Source of the DNA: Halothiobacillaceae bacterium
GTDB taxonomy: Bacteria; Pseudomonadota; Gammaproteobacteria; Halothiobacillales; Halothiobacillaceae
NCBI GenBank assembly: GCA_011380105.1
Contig: DRZW01000151.1
Coordinates: forward strand, 1-7,988
Direction of reading: 5' to 3'
DNA length: 7,988 nt
The first letter of the stretch is position 1; each line of letters begins with the position of its first letter. Under the pieces are notes generated by a model that had not been told where the DNA came from, ran no database searches, and saw only the letters and a program-made list of their open reading frames with translations. Positions 1 to 6,402 of this stretch are shown here, piece by piece. Position numbers and translations under genes: made by a program.

Positions 1-1
1 C

Positions 2-307
2 ATTTTGGGTGTGGTTGAAAATATGTCGACCTATGTCTGCCCACAATGTGGTCATGAAGAGGCATTGTTTGGATCAGGCGGTGGGATGAGCATTGCTCAG
101 GAATATGGCGTACCTTTATTAGGTCAGCTGCCATTAAATCCTGTGATCCGGGAGGACCTAGACCGCGGTGAACCGACCGTTAGCCGTGATCCTGATGGTA
201 CCATCGCGCAGTCGTATCGGCGGGCAGCGATTGCCATGACTGCGCAATTAGGCTGCGCAGTGCGTGCTCAGGAAGAGACCGGCCCACAAATTGAAATCGA
301 GGAGTAA
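2..307 (+). CDS. mrp: Mrp/ApbC/NBP35-family Fe-S cluster carrier ATPase, C-terminal part (5' end outside window)
   Basis: This is the last 101 codons of an Mrp (ApbC) P-loop ATPase, a cytosolic homodimeric carrier that holds a labile Fe-S cluster and passes it to apoproteins. The frame is open to the left edge, so the N-terminal part with the deviant Walker A motif is not in view. The visible part begins with the family signature ILGVVENMS, followed by the CPQC pair (Cys codons at 38-40 and 47-49) that bridges the cluster between two subunits, then the GSGGG turn, and later the conserved LGQLPLNPVIRE segment. The C-terminal tail is acidic and ends QIEIEE. The stop codon lies 2 bases before the next start, and the next gene's Shine-Dalgarno sequence lies inside the last codons, so the two genes are probably co-transcribed and translationally coupled. 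The family call is secure. Its client proteins here are unknown. Confidence 0.95.
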   Translation: MLGVVENMSTYVCPQCGHEEALFGSGGGMSIAQEYGVPLLGQLPLNPVIREDLDRGEPTVSRDPDGTIAQSYRRAAIAMTAQLGCAVRAQEETGPQIEIEE

Positions 308-309
308 GC

Positions 310-780
310 ATGCTGGAAATCACCATCCCCAGCCGAGGGGTATTGCAACTCAACCATCTCGTTCTGGACTACAACGGCACCATTGCTGAGGATGGCCGTA
401 TTATCGACGGCGTTGTAGAGCGGCTTGAAGCCCTCGCGCAGCACCTGACAGTACATGTGATAACCGCAGATACTTACGGAGACGCCGCCAAACGGCTTGA
501 ACCGTTGCCTGTTCAATTTTCACTGCTCTCCGATCACTTGCAGGATGAAGTCAAACAGCGCTATGTACGCACGCTGGCGGCTCGTGAATGCGTCACCATT
601 GGCAATGGCCGCAATGATGCCTTGATGCTGGCTGAGGTCGCACTGGGCATTGCTGTAATGCAAAGCGAGGGCTTATCCCGCCATGCGTTGGATGCCTCCG
701 ATATCATTGTGCCCGACATCAACAGTGCGCTGGATTTGCTATTAGTCCCCAAACGACTGATCGCAACACTGCGCAACTAA
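310..780 (+). CDS. Small HAD-superfamily protein, soluble P-type-ATPase-like (COG4087-type)
   Basis: A 156-residue single-domain HAD protein without a visible cap domain, signal peptide or membrane segment. All four HAD motifs are visible. Motif I is LDYNGT with the nucleophile Asp20, motif II is ITADT with Thr52, motif III is Lys82, and motif IV is GNGRND with Asp103. Two positions differ from ordinary HAD phosphatases: the second acidic residue of DxD is Asn22, and the first Asp of GDGxND is Asn99. The DYNGT and GNGxNDALML pattern resembles the soluble P-type-ATPase-like group (recognised from memory, not searched). The missing general acid suggests slow turnover of the phospho-aspartate or a non-phosphatase role, which is inference. 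The start is supported by GAGGAG at 299-304, 5 bases upstream and inside the end of mrp. Substrate and role are unknown; the coupling hints at a link to Fe-S or metal handling. Confidence 0.85.
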   Translation: MLEITIPSRGVLQLNHLVLDYNGTIAEDGRIIDGVVERLEALAQHLTVHVITADTYGDAAKRLEPLPVQFSLLSDHLQDEVKQRYVRTLAARECVTIGNGRNDALMLAEVALGIAVMQSEGLSRHALDASDIIVPDINSALDLLLVPKRLIATLRN

Positions 781-1100
781 TCAAGATCCTCTTAGCCTTT
801 GACCATGCCCAGTAGGTATGATTGCATCAACCAGAGGCTGCCCAACCTCTGGGTGGCTCCAAAGCGGTGTTTGCTGTTTTATCCGTCCAAGGCACAAAAC
901 AAGGCATGACCTATGTGACAACTAACCTAGAAATAAACCTCGGTTTTCGTTAGTGCTAGTCCGAGTATTAAGCCGCGCTGGCTATCCTTTATGCGTTAAT
1001 GGCGCATGAATGTTCAATCCACCGGCTATTAAGGGCCGGCTATTGTAAGATAGCCTAGCCACTACTAGGCAGGTAATACATTAAAACTAAGGGGTTTGAT
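781..1100 (+). other. Gene-free stretch with several dyads, HAD gene to mak
   Basis: No convincing coding frame, tRNA or named riboswitch is visible in these 320 bases. There are several short dyads. CCAGAGG (831-837) pairs with CCTCTGG (846-852) and competes with GCTGCCC (837-843) pairing GGGTGGC (851-857, two G-U pairs). ACTAAC (921-926) can pair with GTTAGT (949-954), and ATGCG (991-995) with CGCAT (1003-1007). No T-run follows the first hairpin, so a standard terminator for the mrp operon is not evident. I also could not find a strong -35/-10 pair for mak, although a promoter is expected here. Confidence 0.5.
1038..1070 (+). promoter_or_regulatory. Two overlapping 6-6-6 inverted repeats before mak
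   Basis: GGCTAT-N6-ATAGCC (1038-1055) and GCCTAG-N6-CTAGGC (1053-1070) are perfect 6-base arms with 6-base spacers that share three bases. A direct repeat CCGGCTATT (1022-1030 and 1036-1044) precedes them. The block ends 30 bases before the mak start, the usual place for a repressor operator or a leader hairpin. The repeats are seen directly; the regulatory role is inferred. Confidence 0.35.
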
Positions 1101-2036
1101 ATGCGCAAAATAGGCGTTGATTTAGGGGGCACAAAAATTGAAGTGGCTGTGCTCGATGATCAGGATGAGATTATCTGGCGCGAGCGGGTGGCAACCCCAA
1201 AGGGTGACTATGCCGGCACGATCATAGCAATGGTCGATCTGATCAAACGTGCCGAAGCTGACTGCGGCCGTGTTGAAAGCATTGGTGTGGGCACACCCGG
1301 AGCCATTTCGCCTGCCACCGGCCTGATCAAAAACGCAAACTCCGTAGTATTGAACGATAAACCACTAAAAAAAGATTTAGAAGCGCGGCTCGGCCGGCAG
1401 ATATTCATGGCCAATGACGCCAACTGCTTGGCTCTGTCAGAAACCCGGGGTGGGGCAGCCAATGGCGCTACATCCGTTTTTGGGGTTATTTTAGGCACTG
1501 GCGTCGGTGGTGGCTTGGTGATTAACGGTCAGGTACATACCGGTGCGAACGCCATCGCCGGTGAATGGGGGCATAACCCTCTGCCGTGGGTGAACGAGGA
1601 GCGTGAATTACCCGGTCCTCAATGCTGGTGCGGATTACGCGGCTGTATTGAACAATGGCTTTCCGGCCCTGCTTTTGAACGCGATTTCGCCCAACACGCC
1701 TCATTAACTGAGTCCGCCGAGCGTGACCATGTACCGGCAAAGGAAATTATCCAACGTGCTGATAATCAGGATAAGATTGCCCTGGCGGCGATCGAACGTT
1801 ATGAGCAGCGTTTAGCACGCGCGTTGGCGCATATGATCAATATGATTGACCCGGAGGTGATTGTGCTAGGCGGTGGCATGTCAAATGTTGATCGACTCTA
1901 CGAACAAGTGCCGCGCCAATGGGCCGATTACATCTTTTCCGATCATGTCGCGACCCGTTTAGTCGCACCCGTCTTCGGGGATTCCAGCGGTGTACGTGGC
2001 GCGGCCTTTCTGCCGGAGTTAGGCGGGCGATCTTAA
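1101..2036 (+). CDS. mak: ROK-family fructokinase (Mak type)
   Basis: A 311-residue cytosolic sugar kinase that phosphorylates D-fructose at C6 with ATP, feeding it into glycolysis. ROK features occur in order: the N-terminal phosphate-binding motif DLGGTK (residues 7-12), NANS (78-81), the catalytic NDAN with Asp106, the second phosphate motif LGTGVGGG (131-138), GEWGHNPLPW (154-163) with the zinc ligand His158, and the zinc knuckle CxCGLRGC with Cys175, Cys177 and Cys182. The GEWGHNPLPW block and the C-terminal GGGMSNVDRLY and GDSSGVRGAA segments match E. coli Mak rather than NagK, which has GEFGH. Length is close to the E. coli enzyme (302 residues). The start is supported by AAGGGG at 1089-1094, 6 bases before the ATG. 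It appears to be a single-gene unit, with no sugar transporter beside it. Another hexose such as mannose or glucose could be a secondary substrate. Confidence 0.9.
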   Translation: MRKIGVDLGGTKIEVAVLDDQDEIIWRERVATPKGDYAGTIIAMVDLIKRAEADCGRVESIGVGTPGAISPATGLIKNANSVVLNDKPLKKDLEARLGRQIFMANDANCLALSETRGGAANGATSVFGVILGTGVGGGLVINGQVHTGANAIAGEWGHNPLPWVNEERELPGPQCWCGLRGCIEQWLSGPAFERDFAQHASLTESAERDHVPAKEIIQRADNQDKIALAAIERYEQRLARALAHMINMIDPEVIVLGGGMSNVDRLYEQVPRQWADYIFSDHVATRLVAPVFGDSSGVRGAAFLPELGGRS

Positions 2037-2286
2037 AACGGATCAGGTACCATTCTCATTTTCACTTTCTGCAAATCATGCCCCAAAAACAACGGCGGAC
2101 TCAACTTATAACCGAGTGTGATTTTCAATTTAATGCGCGTCGGCCATGCCGATATTTTGTGGCAGTAAATACGATTTGTGTGAAAACTCCAACATCAAAA
2201 AACCCAGCACGAGCGTTTCACATGAACACCGAAAGTTTGATTGTGTCGTCAGCATTTAATATCGCGCTGGTGCCCCTGCTCACATC

Positions 2287-2310
2287 AAGCCGCCTTCGGG
2301 CGGTTTTTTT
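2287..2310 (+). terminator. Rho-independent terminator with UUCG tetraloop
   Basis: CCGCC (2290-2294), loop TTCG, GGCGG (2299-2303), extended by three weaker pairs into an A-rich 5' flank and followed by T7 (2304-2310). The C(UUCG)G loop is exceptionally stable. It lies about 250 bases after the mak stop and only 4 bases before the metE -35 box, so it probably ends mak transcription and insulates metE. Confidence 0.85.
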
Positions 2311-2314
2311 GGGC

Positions 2315-2343
2315 TTTACATGTATTTTATTCATTTTTTTAAT
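2315..2343 (+). promoter_or_regulatory. Predicted sigma-70 promoter of metE
   Basis: TTTACA (2315-2320, 5 of 6 consensus bases) and TTTAAT (2338-2343, 5 of 6) are separated by 17 bases, the optimal spacing. Transcription would start near 2350 and give an untranslated leader of about 70 bases. The placement directly after a strong terminator and before metE supports the call. Confidence 0.65.
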
Positions 2344-2351
2344 ACAAAGGC

Positions 2352-2394
2352 TCAACCAAGCTCATGTTGATTTAGCGTAACCTACGCGCAATCA
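2352..2394 (+). promoter_or_regulatory. Overlapping dyads in the metE leader
   Basis: TCAAC-N9-GTTGA spans 2352-2370. A longer 27-base dyad spans 2368-2394: TGATT, TA, GCGTA, loop ACC, TACGC, GC, AATCA, with 10 of 12 positions paired. The two share 2368-2370, so both hairpins cannot fully form at once. They lie in the predicted leader, upstream of the Shine-Dalgarno sequence GAGGAG (2408-2413). They could be a regulator site or an RNA switch; neither is shown. Confidence 0.35.
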
Positions 2395-2418
2395 GATTCA
2401 CGCAGATGAGGAGACAAC

Positions 2419-4701
2419 ATGAGCAATACTGATATATTAGTGCACACCTTAGGTTTTCCGCGCATTGGTGAAAACCGGGCGCTGAAATGGGCAACAGAAA
2501 AATATTGGCGGGGTGATATTTCCCTTGCTGAATTAGAACAAAGCGCGCAACAAGTGCTAGCTCAAAATTTAAACTGGCAACAACAAGCCGGTATTGACTA
2601 CCCGGCTTGCGGTGAGTTTTCGCTGTATGATCATATTGGCGATGCGGCTTTGTTGTTTGGGCTAACCCCCGCACGCTTTGGGCCGCTAGACAACACCCTT
2701 GATTCCTTGTTTTCCTTAGCGCGCGGTACGCGCATTAATGAGGAAAACATCCCGCCGCTGGCGATGAAGAAATGGTTTAACACCAACTACCACTATTTGG
2801 TCCCCGAGCTTGAGGCCGATACCACCATCCGGCTGGATGCAGACCGTTATCTTGACCAAGTCGCACAGGCGCAGGCAATAAATCCTGCCGCCAAACCGGT
2901 TTTGATCGGTCCGCTAAGTTTACTGTGGCTATCCTCTGGCCGTGATGATGCCGGCAAGCTGGCACTGGCCGAATCACTGGCCGCCGCTTATAGCGACTTA
3001 CTGGGGCAATTACAATCGCAGGGTGTGGAATGGGTGCAGCTAGATGAGCCCATTTTAAGTCTGGCCTTGCCACAGGCCTGGCGAGCTGCCTTCGAGTCGG
3101 TTTACAACCGGCTAAGCACGCCGGGTATCAAAATCCTGTTGGCTAGTTACTTTGATGATATCAGCGCGGAAATTAATACCATTGCGCACTTGCCGGTCGA
3201 TGGTATTCATATCGATGCGGTTCATACCGAAAACCTCACCGCCACCATTGATGCCATTCCCGCTTATAAAGTGATTTCGCTGGGTGTGATTGATGGGCGC
3301 TCAATTTGGCGGGCTGATCTAGCCGGTTTGCTTGCGCGTTTGGCTCCCTTGTATGACCGGCTGGGTTCGCGATTATGGCTTGCACCGAGCTGCTCGCTGT
3401 TGCACGTGCCGTTAGATGCCGGTTTAGAAACCCAGTTGCCAACTGTTTTGGCCGATAACTTAAGCTTCGCCCGCCAAAAGCTGTATGAACTACGGACTCT
3501 AGCAACCGGGCTGGTTCATGGCGAGCAGGCAGTTGCAGATGATCTTAAAGCGGCAACCGATGCCCGATCGAGATTAGCCTTGGCTGAAGGCCGCGAGCGT
3601 GCGGATGTTCGTGAAAAGCTCAGTCTGGCCTTGCAGTCCTCCCCCGAGCGCAAAAACCCTTACCCGGTTCGGGCACAGGCACAGCGTGCGTCATTGAATT
3701 TACCGCTATTTCCGACTACGACCATCGGCTCATTTCCGCAAACCGATGAGATTCGTGCCGCCCGCCGGGCATTTAAACGTCAAGAAATTGATCAACATAG
3801 CTACGAGCAGCGGATGCAGGCAGAAATTGAGCGGGTGATTCAAGAACAGCTCGAACTCGATATCGATATGCTGGTACACGGCGAGCCTGAACGTAATGAC
3901 ATGGTGGAGTACTTTGGTGAGCAACTCGATGGCTACGCCTTTACCCTGCAAGGATGGGTGCAATCCTATGGTTCACGCTGCGTAAAACCACCAATTATTT
4001 GGGGTGATGTGCGCCGGCCTCAGGCGATGACCGTTGCGTGGTCAGCTTATGCACAATCATTAACCGACCGTCCGGTTAAGGGCATGTTGACCGGGCCGGT
4101 GACAATGTTGCAGTGGTCTTTTGTGCGCGATGATATTAGCAGGGAGCAGATCGCCTATCAGATTGGCTTGGCACTGCGCGATGAAATCAACGATCTTGTC
4201 AAAGCCGGGATTAAGGCAATTCAGGTTGATGAACCGGCTTTCCGCGAGGGCTTGCCATTAAAACAGCAGCAATGGGCTGGTTATCTGGAGTGGGCCGTGC
4301 GTGCCTTTAAACTGGCGACAACGGATGTCGATGATGCAATCCAGATTCATACCCATATGTGTTATTCGGAGTTTAACGACATTATCGAATCTATTGCCGC
4401 ACTAGATGCCGATGTGATTACTATTGAGACAACCCGCTCTAATATGAAACTGCTTGATGCATTTGCAGATTTTGACTACCCAAATGAAATCGGGCCGGGT
4501 GTTTGGGATATTCACTCCCCCCTTACGCCCACAGCAGAGCAGATTGAACAGCGTCTGCAAAAAGCGGTGGCACAAATCCCACCAGAGCGATTATGGGTCA
4601 ACCCCGATTGCGGCTTGAAAACCCGCCGCTGGGAGGAGGTGCGTCCGGCTCTAGCGGCATTGGTAACGGCAGCCAAAAAGCTACGCGCTCAGTATCAGTA
4701 A
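2419..4701 (+). CDS. metE: Cobalamin-independent methionine synthase (5-methyltetrahydropteroyltriglutamate--homocysteine methyltransferase)
   Basis: Transfers the methyl group of 5-methyl-tetrahydrofolate polyglutamate to homocysteine, the last step of methionine synthesis, in the cytosol without vitamin B12. The 760 residues (E. coli 753) form the usual two barrels: an N-terminal half beginning HTLGFPRIG (9-17) and a catalytic C-terminal half from about residue 430 (TTTIGSFPQT). Zinc ligands are His646, Cys648, Glu670 and Cys731, and homocysteine contacts are Glu489 (HGEPERND) and Asp604 (QVDEP). All are offset by 5 from E. coli numbering. The residue two after Cys648 is Ser650, where E. 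coli has the oxidation-sensitive Cys645. GAGGAG (2408-2413) lies 5 bases before the ATG. The gene is monocistronic, with its own promoter and a strong terminator. The function is certain; regulation by MetR or B12 is not evident from sequence. Confidence 0.98.
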   Translation: MSNTDILVHTLGFPRIGENRALKWATEKYWRGDISLAELEQSAQQVLAQNLNWQQQAGIDYPACGEFSLYDHIGDAALLFGLTPARFGPLDNTLDSLFSLARGTRINEENIPPLAMKKWFNTNYHYLVPELEADTTIRLDADRYLDQVAQAQAINPAAKPVLIGPLSLLWLSSGRDDAGKLALAESLAAAYSDLLGQLQSQGVEWVQLDEPILSLALPQAWRAAFESVYNRLSTPGIKILLASYFDDISAEINTIAHLPVDGIHIDAVHTENLTATIDAIPAYKVISLGVIDGRSIWRADLAGLLARLAPLYDRLGSRLWLAPSCSLLHVPLDAGLETQLPTVLADNLSFARQKLYELRTLATGLVHGEQAVADDLKAATDARSRLALAEGRERADVREKLSLALQSSPERKNPYPVRAQAQRASLNLPLFPTTTIGSFPQTDEIRAARRAFKRQEIDQHSYEQRMQAEIERVIQEQLELDIDMLVHGEPERNDMVEYFGEQLDGYAFTLQGWVQSYGSRCVKPPIIWGDVRRPQAMTVAWSAYAQSLTDRPVKGMLTGPVTMLQWSFVRDDISREQIAYQIGLALRDEINDLVKAGIKAIQVDEPAFREGLPLKQQQWAGYLEWAVRAFKLATTDVDDAIQIHTHMCYSEFNDIIESIAALDADVITIETTRSNMKLLDAFADFDYPNEIGPGVWDIHSPLTPTAEQIEQRLQKAVAQIPPERLWVNPDCGLKTRRWEEVRPALAALVTAAKKLRAQYQ

Positions 4702-4734
4702 CGCTTTATTCCTGATATCGGGTTAACAATGTTC

Positions 4735-4770
4735 ACCGAATCGGGCTTAATGCCTGGTTCGGTTTTTTTT
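4735..4770 (+). terminator. Rho-independent terminator of metE
   Basis: A 12-base stem (4735-4746 with 4752-4763, including two G-U pairs) closes a TTAAT loop and runs into T8 (4763-4770). It starts 33 bases after the metE stop. There is no T-run on the opposite side, so it should act mainly on the plus strand and not serve the convergent cca gene. Confidence 0.9.
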
Positions 4771-4797
4771 ATGGGTGGGTCGGTGTTGATTTACCGC

Positions 4798-4822
4798 TGG
4801 GTTTTATTCATGAATAAACCCA
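4798..4822. repeat. 25-base near-perfect palindrome
   Basis: TGGGTTTTATTCA is followed directly by TGAATAAACCCA. The inner 14 bases TTATTCATGAATAA are perfectly self-complementary and one extra T breaks the outer arms. With no loop it looks more like a protein-binding site or cruciform than an RNA hairpin. It lies in the convergent metE/cca gap, just beyond the candidate minus-strand RNA. Confidence 0.6.
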
Positions 4823-4985
4823 AGGGGTTGCATCGTTTGGGCACCTCGAAAACCGGTTGCGTAGGCCGATTGCTATTGCTCAGTGCGCGCTTTATCGGCC
4901 AGCTTAGTGTTATGTCCCGCTCGCTGCGCGCCGTGCTCTCGGGCGCTCACGACGGTTTTCGAGATGCTTAATCGGGTAATCTGGA
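4813..4985 (-). ncRNA. Candidate structured small RNA (or dispersed structured repeat), antiparallel to metE
   Basis: The 15-base arms at 4841-4855 and 4953-4967 are complementary except at one position. That position is C/A read on the plus strand but a G-U wobble on the minus strand, which favours a minus-strand transcript. Inside are two hairpins: a perfect 7-base stem (4864-4870 with 4894-4900) and GCGCC/GGCGC (4928-4932 with 4942-4946), giving a three-way-junction shape. A promoter-like pair sits just upstream on the minus strand (4992-5019). Beyond the closing stem a small hairpin (4819-4823 with 4837-4841) is followed on the minus strand by TTTATT, a weak possible terminator. I do not recognise the RNA family. 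It could instead be a dispersed repeat, or the 3' untranslated region of cca. Confidence 0.35.
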
Positions 4986-4991
4986 AGAATA

Positions 4992-5019
4992 ATAATAGCC
5001 GTTTCACCATAAAGGACAA
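4992..5019 (-). promoter_or_regulatory. Predicted promoter for the candidate small RNA
   Basis: Read on the minus strand, TTGTCC (5014-5019, 4 of 6) and TATTAT (4992-4997, 5 of 6) are separated by 16 bases. Initiation would fall near 4985, about 18 bases before the closing stem of the structured region. It lies just after the cca stop codon, so transcripts from it would be independent of cca. The match is moderate only. Confidence 0.35.
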
Positions 5020-5029
5020 AAACGACTGT

Positions 5030-6301
5030 TTAAATCTGAGCCTGCTTTAGTGCAGCAATGCGTTTTTCGCGGAGCGCTTTGCCAATCTCAGCCCCATGTA
5101 GACCCGCTTTTATCAATGCCTGCGGGGAAATGGCCTGGCATATTTCAAAGGCTGCTTTGATACGTTCGGCTTGGGGGTAATCATTCTGTTCATACCCCGG
5201 TCGGCCCCGCGTATCGGCATGGCAGACGGTTAGAATGTCTAACACCCGTTGCCAACGCCGGTAAGCATCGAGTTGATCGAGTAAATCCACTAGGGTTGCC
5301 GGGCGCATTTCGCAAGCACGATGGATGCGGCCATGCATCAAAGTGGTGGCAAGCGCTAATTCCCGGGTTGCTTTGGATACCCGCAATCTTGCGCAGAGCG
5401 CCCGTACTGGCTTCTCACCGCGCTGTTCATGCCCAACGTGCCGGGGTAGCTCTGCTTTTGGGGTGCAGGCTTTACCTAAATCATGACAGAGGGCAGCAAA
5501 ACGGGTATTAATATCGGTGGTTAAAGCAGCGGTTTGTTTTAGCACCAGCAGTGTGTGGATGCCGCTGTCAATCTCCGGGTGATATTGTTCGGGTTGCGGC
5601 ACCCCAAACAATGCATCGATTTCAGGAAAAACCGCTGGCAGTGCTCCGACTTCCCGCAGGATTTCAAAATAACGTTGCGGATGGGTGCAGGATAAAGCCT
5701 TTTGTGTTTCCAGCCAGACACGCTCCGGGGTGAGTGCGGATAATTCCCCACTTTGGCTCATCTGAACCATCAATCTGCGGGTTTCAGGTGCTAGGGTGAA
5801 ACCGAAAGGATGTAATTTAGCGGCAAAACGCGCCACTCTCAGCACCCGGAGTGGATCTTCGGAAAAGGCGGCACTGACATGGCGCAGTTGGCGTTGCGCC
5901 AAGTCATGCTGTCCGTCAAATGGGTCGATCAGCTCGCCATTGGGGGCGCGAGCAATAGCATTGATGGTCAAATCGCGCCGGGCTAGATCGTCCTCTAATC
6001 GCACGGTTGGATCAGCGCACACAGAAAAGCCTGTGTAACCGCGCCCCTCTTTGCGTTCAGTGCGGGCTAATGCGTATTCCTCACCGGTTTTGGGGTGCAA
6101 AAAAACCGGAAAATCGGATCCTACCGGTTTAAACCCAGCCTCGGTCATCTGCTCGGGCGTAGTGCCGGTTACTACCCAGTCTTTATCGGTGACCTCAAGG
6201 CCGAGAAGTTGGTCGCGTACCGCGCCGCCAACCAAGTATGCTTTAGCGCAAATCTGCTCTAATTGTTGCAGCTTAACTGGATTGGCATGAAATTCCGGCA
6301 T
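5030..6301 (-). CDS. cca: Multifunctional CCA-adding tRNA nucleotidyltransferase with HD domain
   Basis: Adds or repairs the 3'-terminal CCA of tRNAs using CTP and ATP without a nucleic acid template; the HD domain of this bacterial subgroup adds 2',3'-cyclic phosphodiesterase, 2'-nucleotidase and phosphatase activities. The protein has 423 residues from the chosen ATG (E. coli 412). Class II nucleotidyltransferase motifs are visible: LVGGAVRD (23-30), the metal-binding Asp39-x-Asp41, RRDLTINA (108-115) and EDPLRVLRVARFAA (148-161). The HD domain shows HPEID (241-245), CHDLGK with His273-Asp274, and HVGHE (288-292). The frame stays open upstream to a GTG at 6380-6382 (450 residues), but those 27 residues fit no family feature, and the putative promoter (6343-6371) lies inside them, so the ATG at 6299-6301 is preferred. 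No good Shine-Dalgarno sequence precedes it. The gene converges on metE and diverges from pilB. Confidence 0.95.
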   Translation of the reverse strand: MPEFHANPVKLQQLEQICAKAYLVGGAVRDQLLGLEVTDKDWVVTGTTPEQMTEAGFKPVGSDFPVFLHPKTGEEYALARTERKEGRGYTGFSVCADPTVRLEDDLARRDLTINAIARAPNGELIDPFDGQHDLAQRQLRHVSAAFSEDPLRVLRVARFAAKLHPFGFTLAPETRRLMVQMSQSGELSALTPERVWLETQKALSCTHPQRYFEILREVGALPAVFPEIDALFGVPQPEQYHPEIDSGIHTLLVLKQTAALTTDINTRFAALCHDLGKACTPKAELPRHVGHEQRGEKPVRALCARLRVSKATRELALATTLMHGRIHRACEMRPATLVDLLDQLDAYRRWQRVLDILTVCHADTRGRPGYEQNDYPQAERIKAAFEICQAISPQALIKAGLHGAEIGKALREKRIAALKQAQI

Positions 6302-6342
6302 TGGGTCACTGCTGACAGATGGTGGACTGTATTCAAACCGAT

Positions 6343-6371
6343 AGAATAGGGTGATTGAAGAATAACAGCAA
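6343..6371 (-). promoter_or_regulatory. Weak predicted promoter of cca
   Basis: Read on the minus strand, TTGCTG (6366-6371, 3 of 6) and TATTCT (6343-6348, 4 of 6) are spaced by 17 bases. Initiation near 6336 would give a leader of about 35 bases before the ATG at 6301 and would exclude the upstream GTG. The match is modest; its value is that it agrees with the family-based start. Confidence 0.3.
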
Positions 6372-6402
6372 ACATAAGCCACGGTTGATTACACAGAACA
6401 AC

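Larger units (their letters stand above)
2037..2418 (+). other. Gene-free stretch between mak and metE
   Basis: Apart from the terminator, promoter and leader dyads listed separately, no gene is supported. A short hairpin TCGGC-CAT-GCCGA (2140-2152) followed by a T-rich stretch could be a weak early mak terminator. An imperfect long-range pairing of TGTGAAAAC (2179-2187) with GTTTCACA (2215-2222) is also present. I looked for the conserved boxes of cobalamin and SAM riboswitches, which often precede methionine genes, and found none by eye on either strand. Confidence 0.5.

Noticed and set aside
1008..1016. MetR-like TGAA...TTCA site before mak
   Set aside because: The two half-sites are separated by 2 bases instead of 5, and mak is not a methionine gene.
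1919..2380. 153-codon plus-strand ORF across the end of mak, and its internal ATG at 2223 (52 codons, hydrophobic)
   Set aside because: The first part is a shadow of mak in another frame. The shorter version has no Shine-Dalgarno sequence and runs through the UUCG terminator and the metE promoter, so a leader peptide is not supported.
2037..2418. Cobalamin or SAM riboswitch upstream of metE
   Set aside because: The conserved boxes of these classes were not seen on either strand. A covariance-model search would be the decisive test.
4729..4971. 80-codon plus-strand ORF after metE
   Set aside because: It begins inside the metE terminator hairpin, reads through the palindrome and the structured dyads, has no Shine-Dalgarno sequence and resembles no family I know. 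Its coding appearance is explained by the other structures.
6302..6382. 27-residue N-terminal extension of Cca from a GTG start
   Set aside because: Related enzymes start close to the LVGGAVRD motif; the extension matches nothing known, and the putative cca promoter lies within it.
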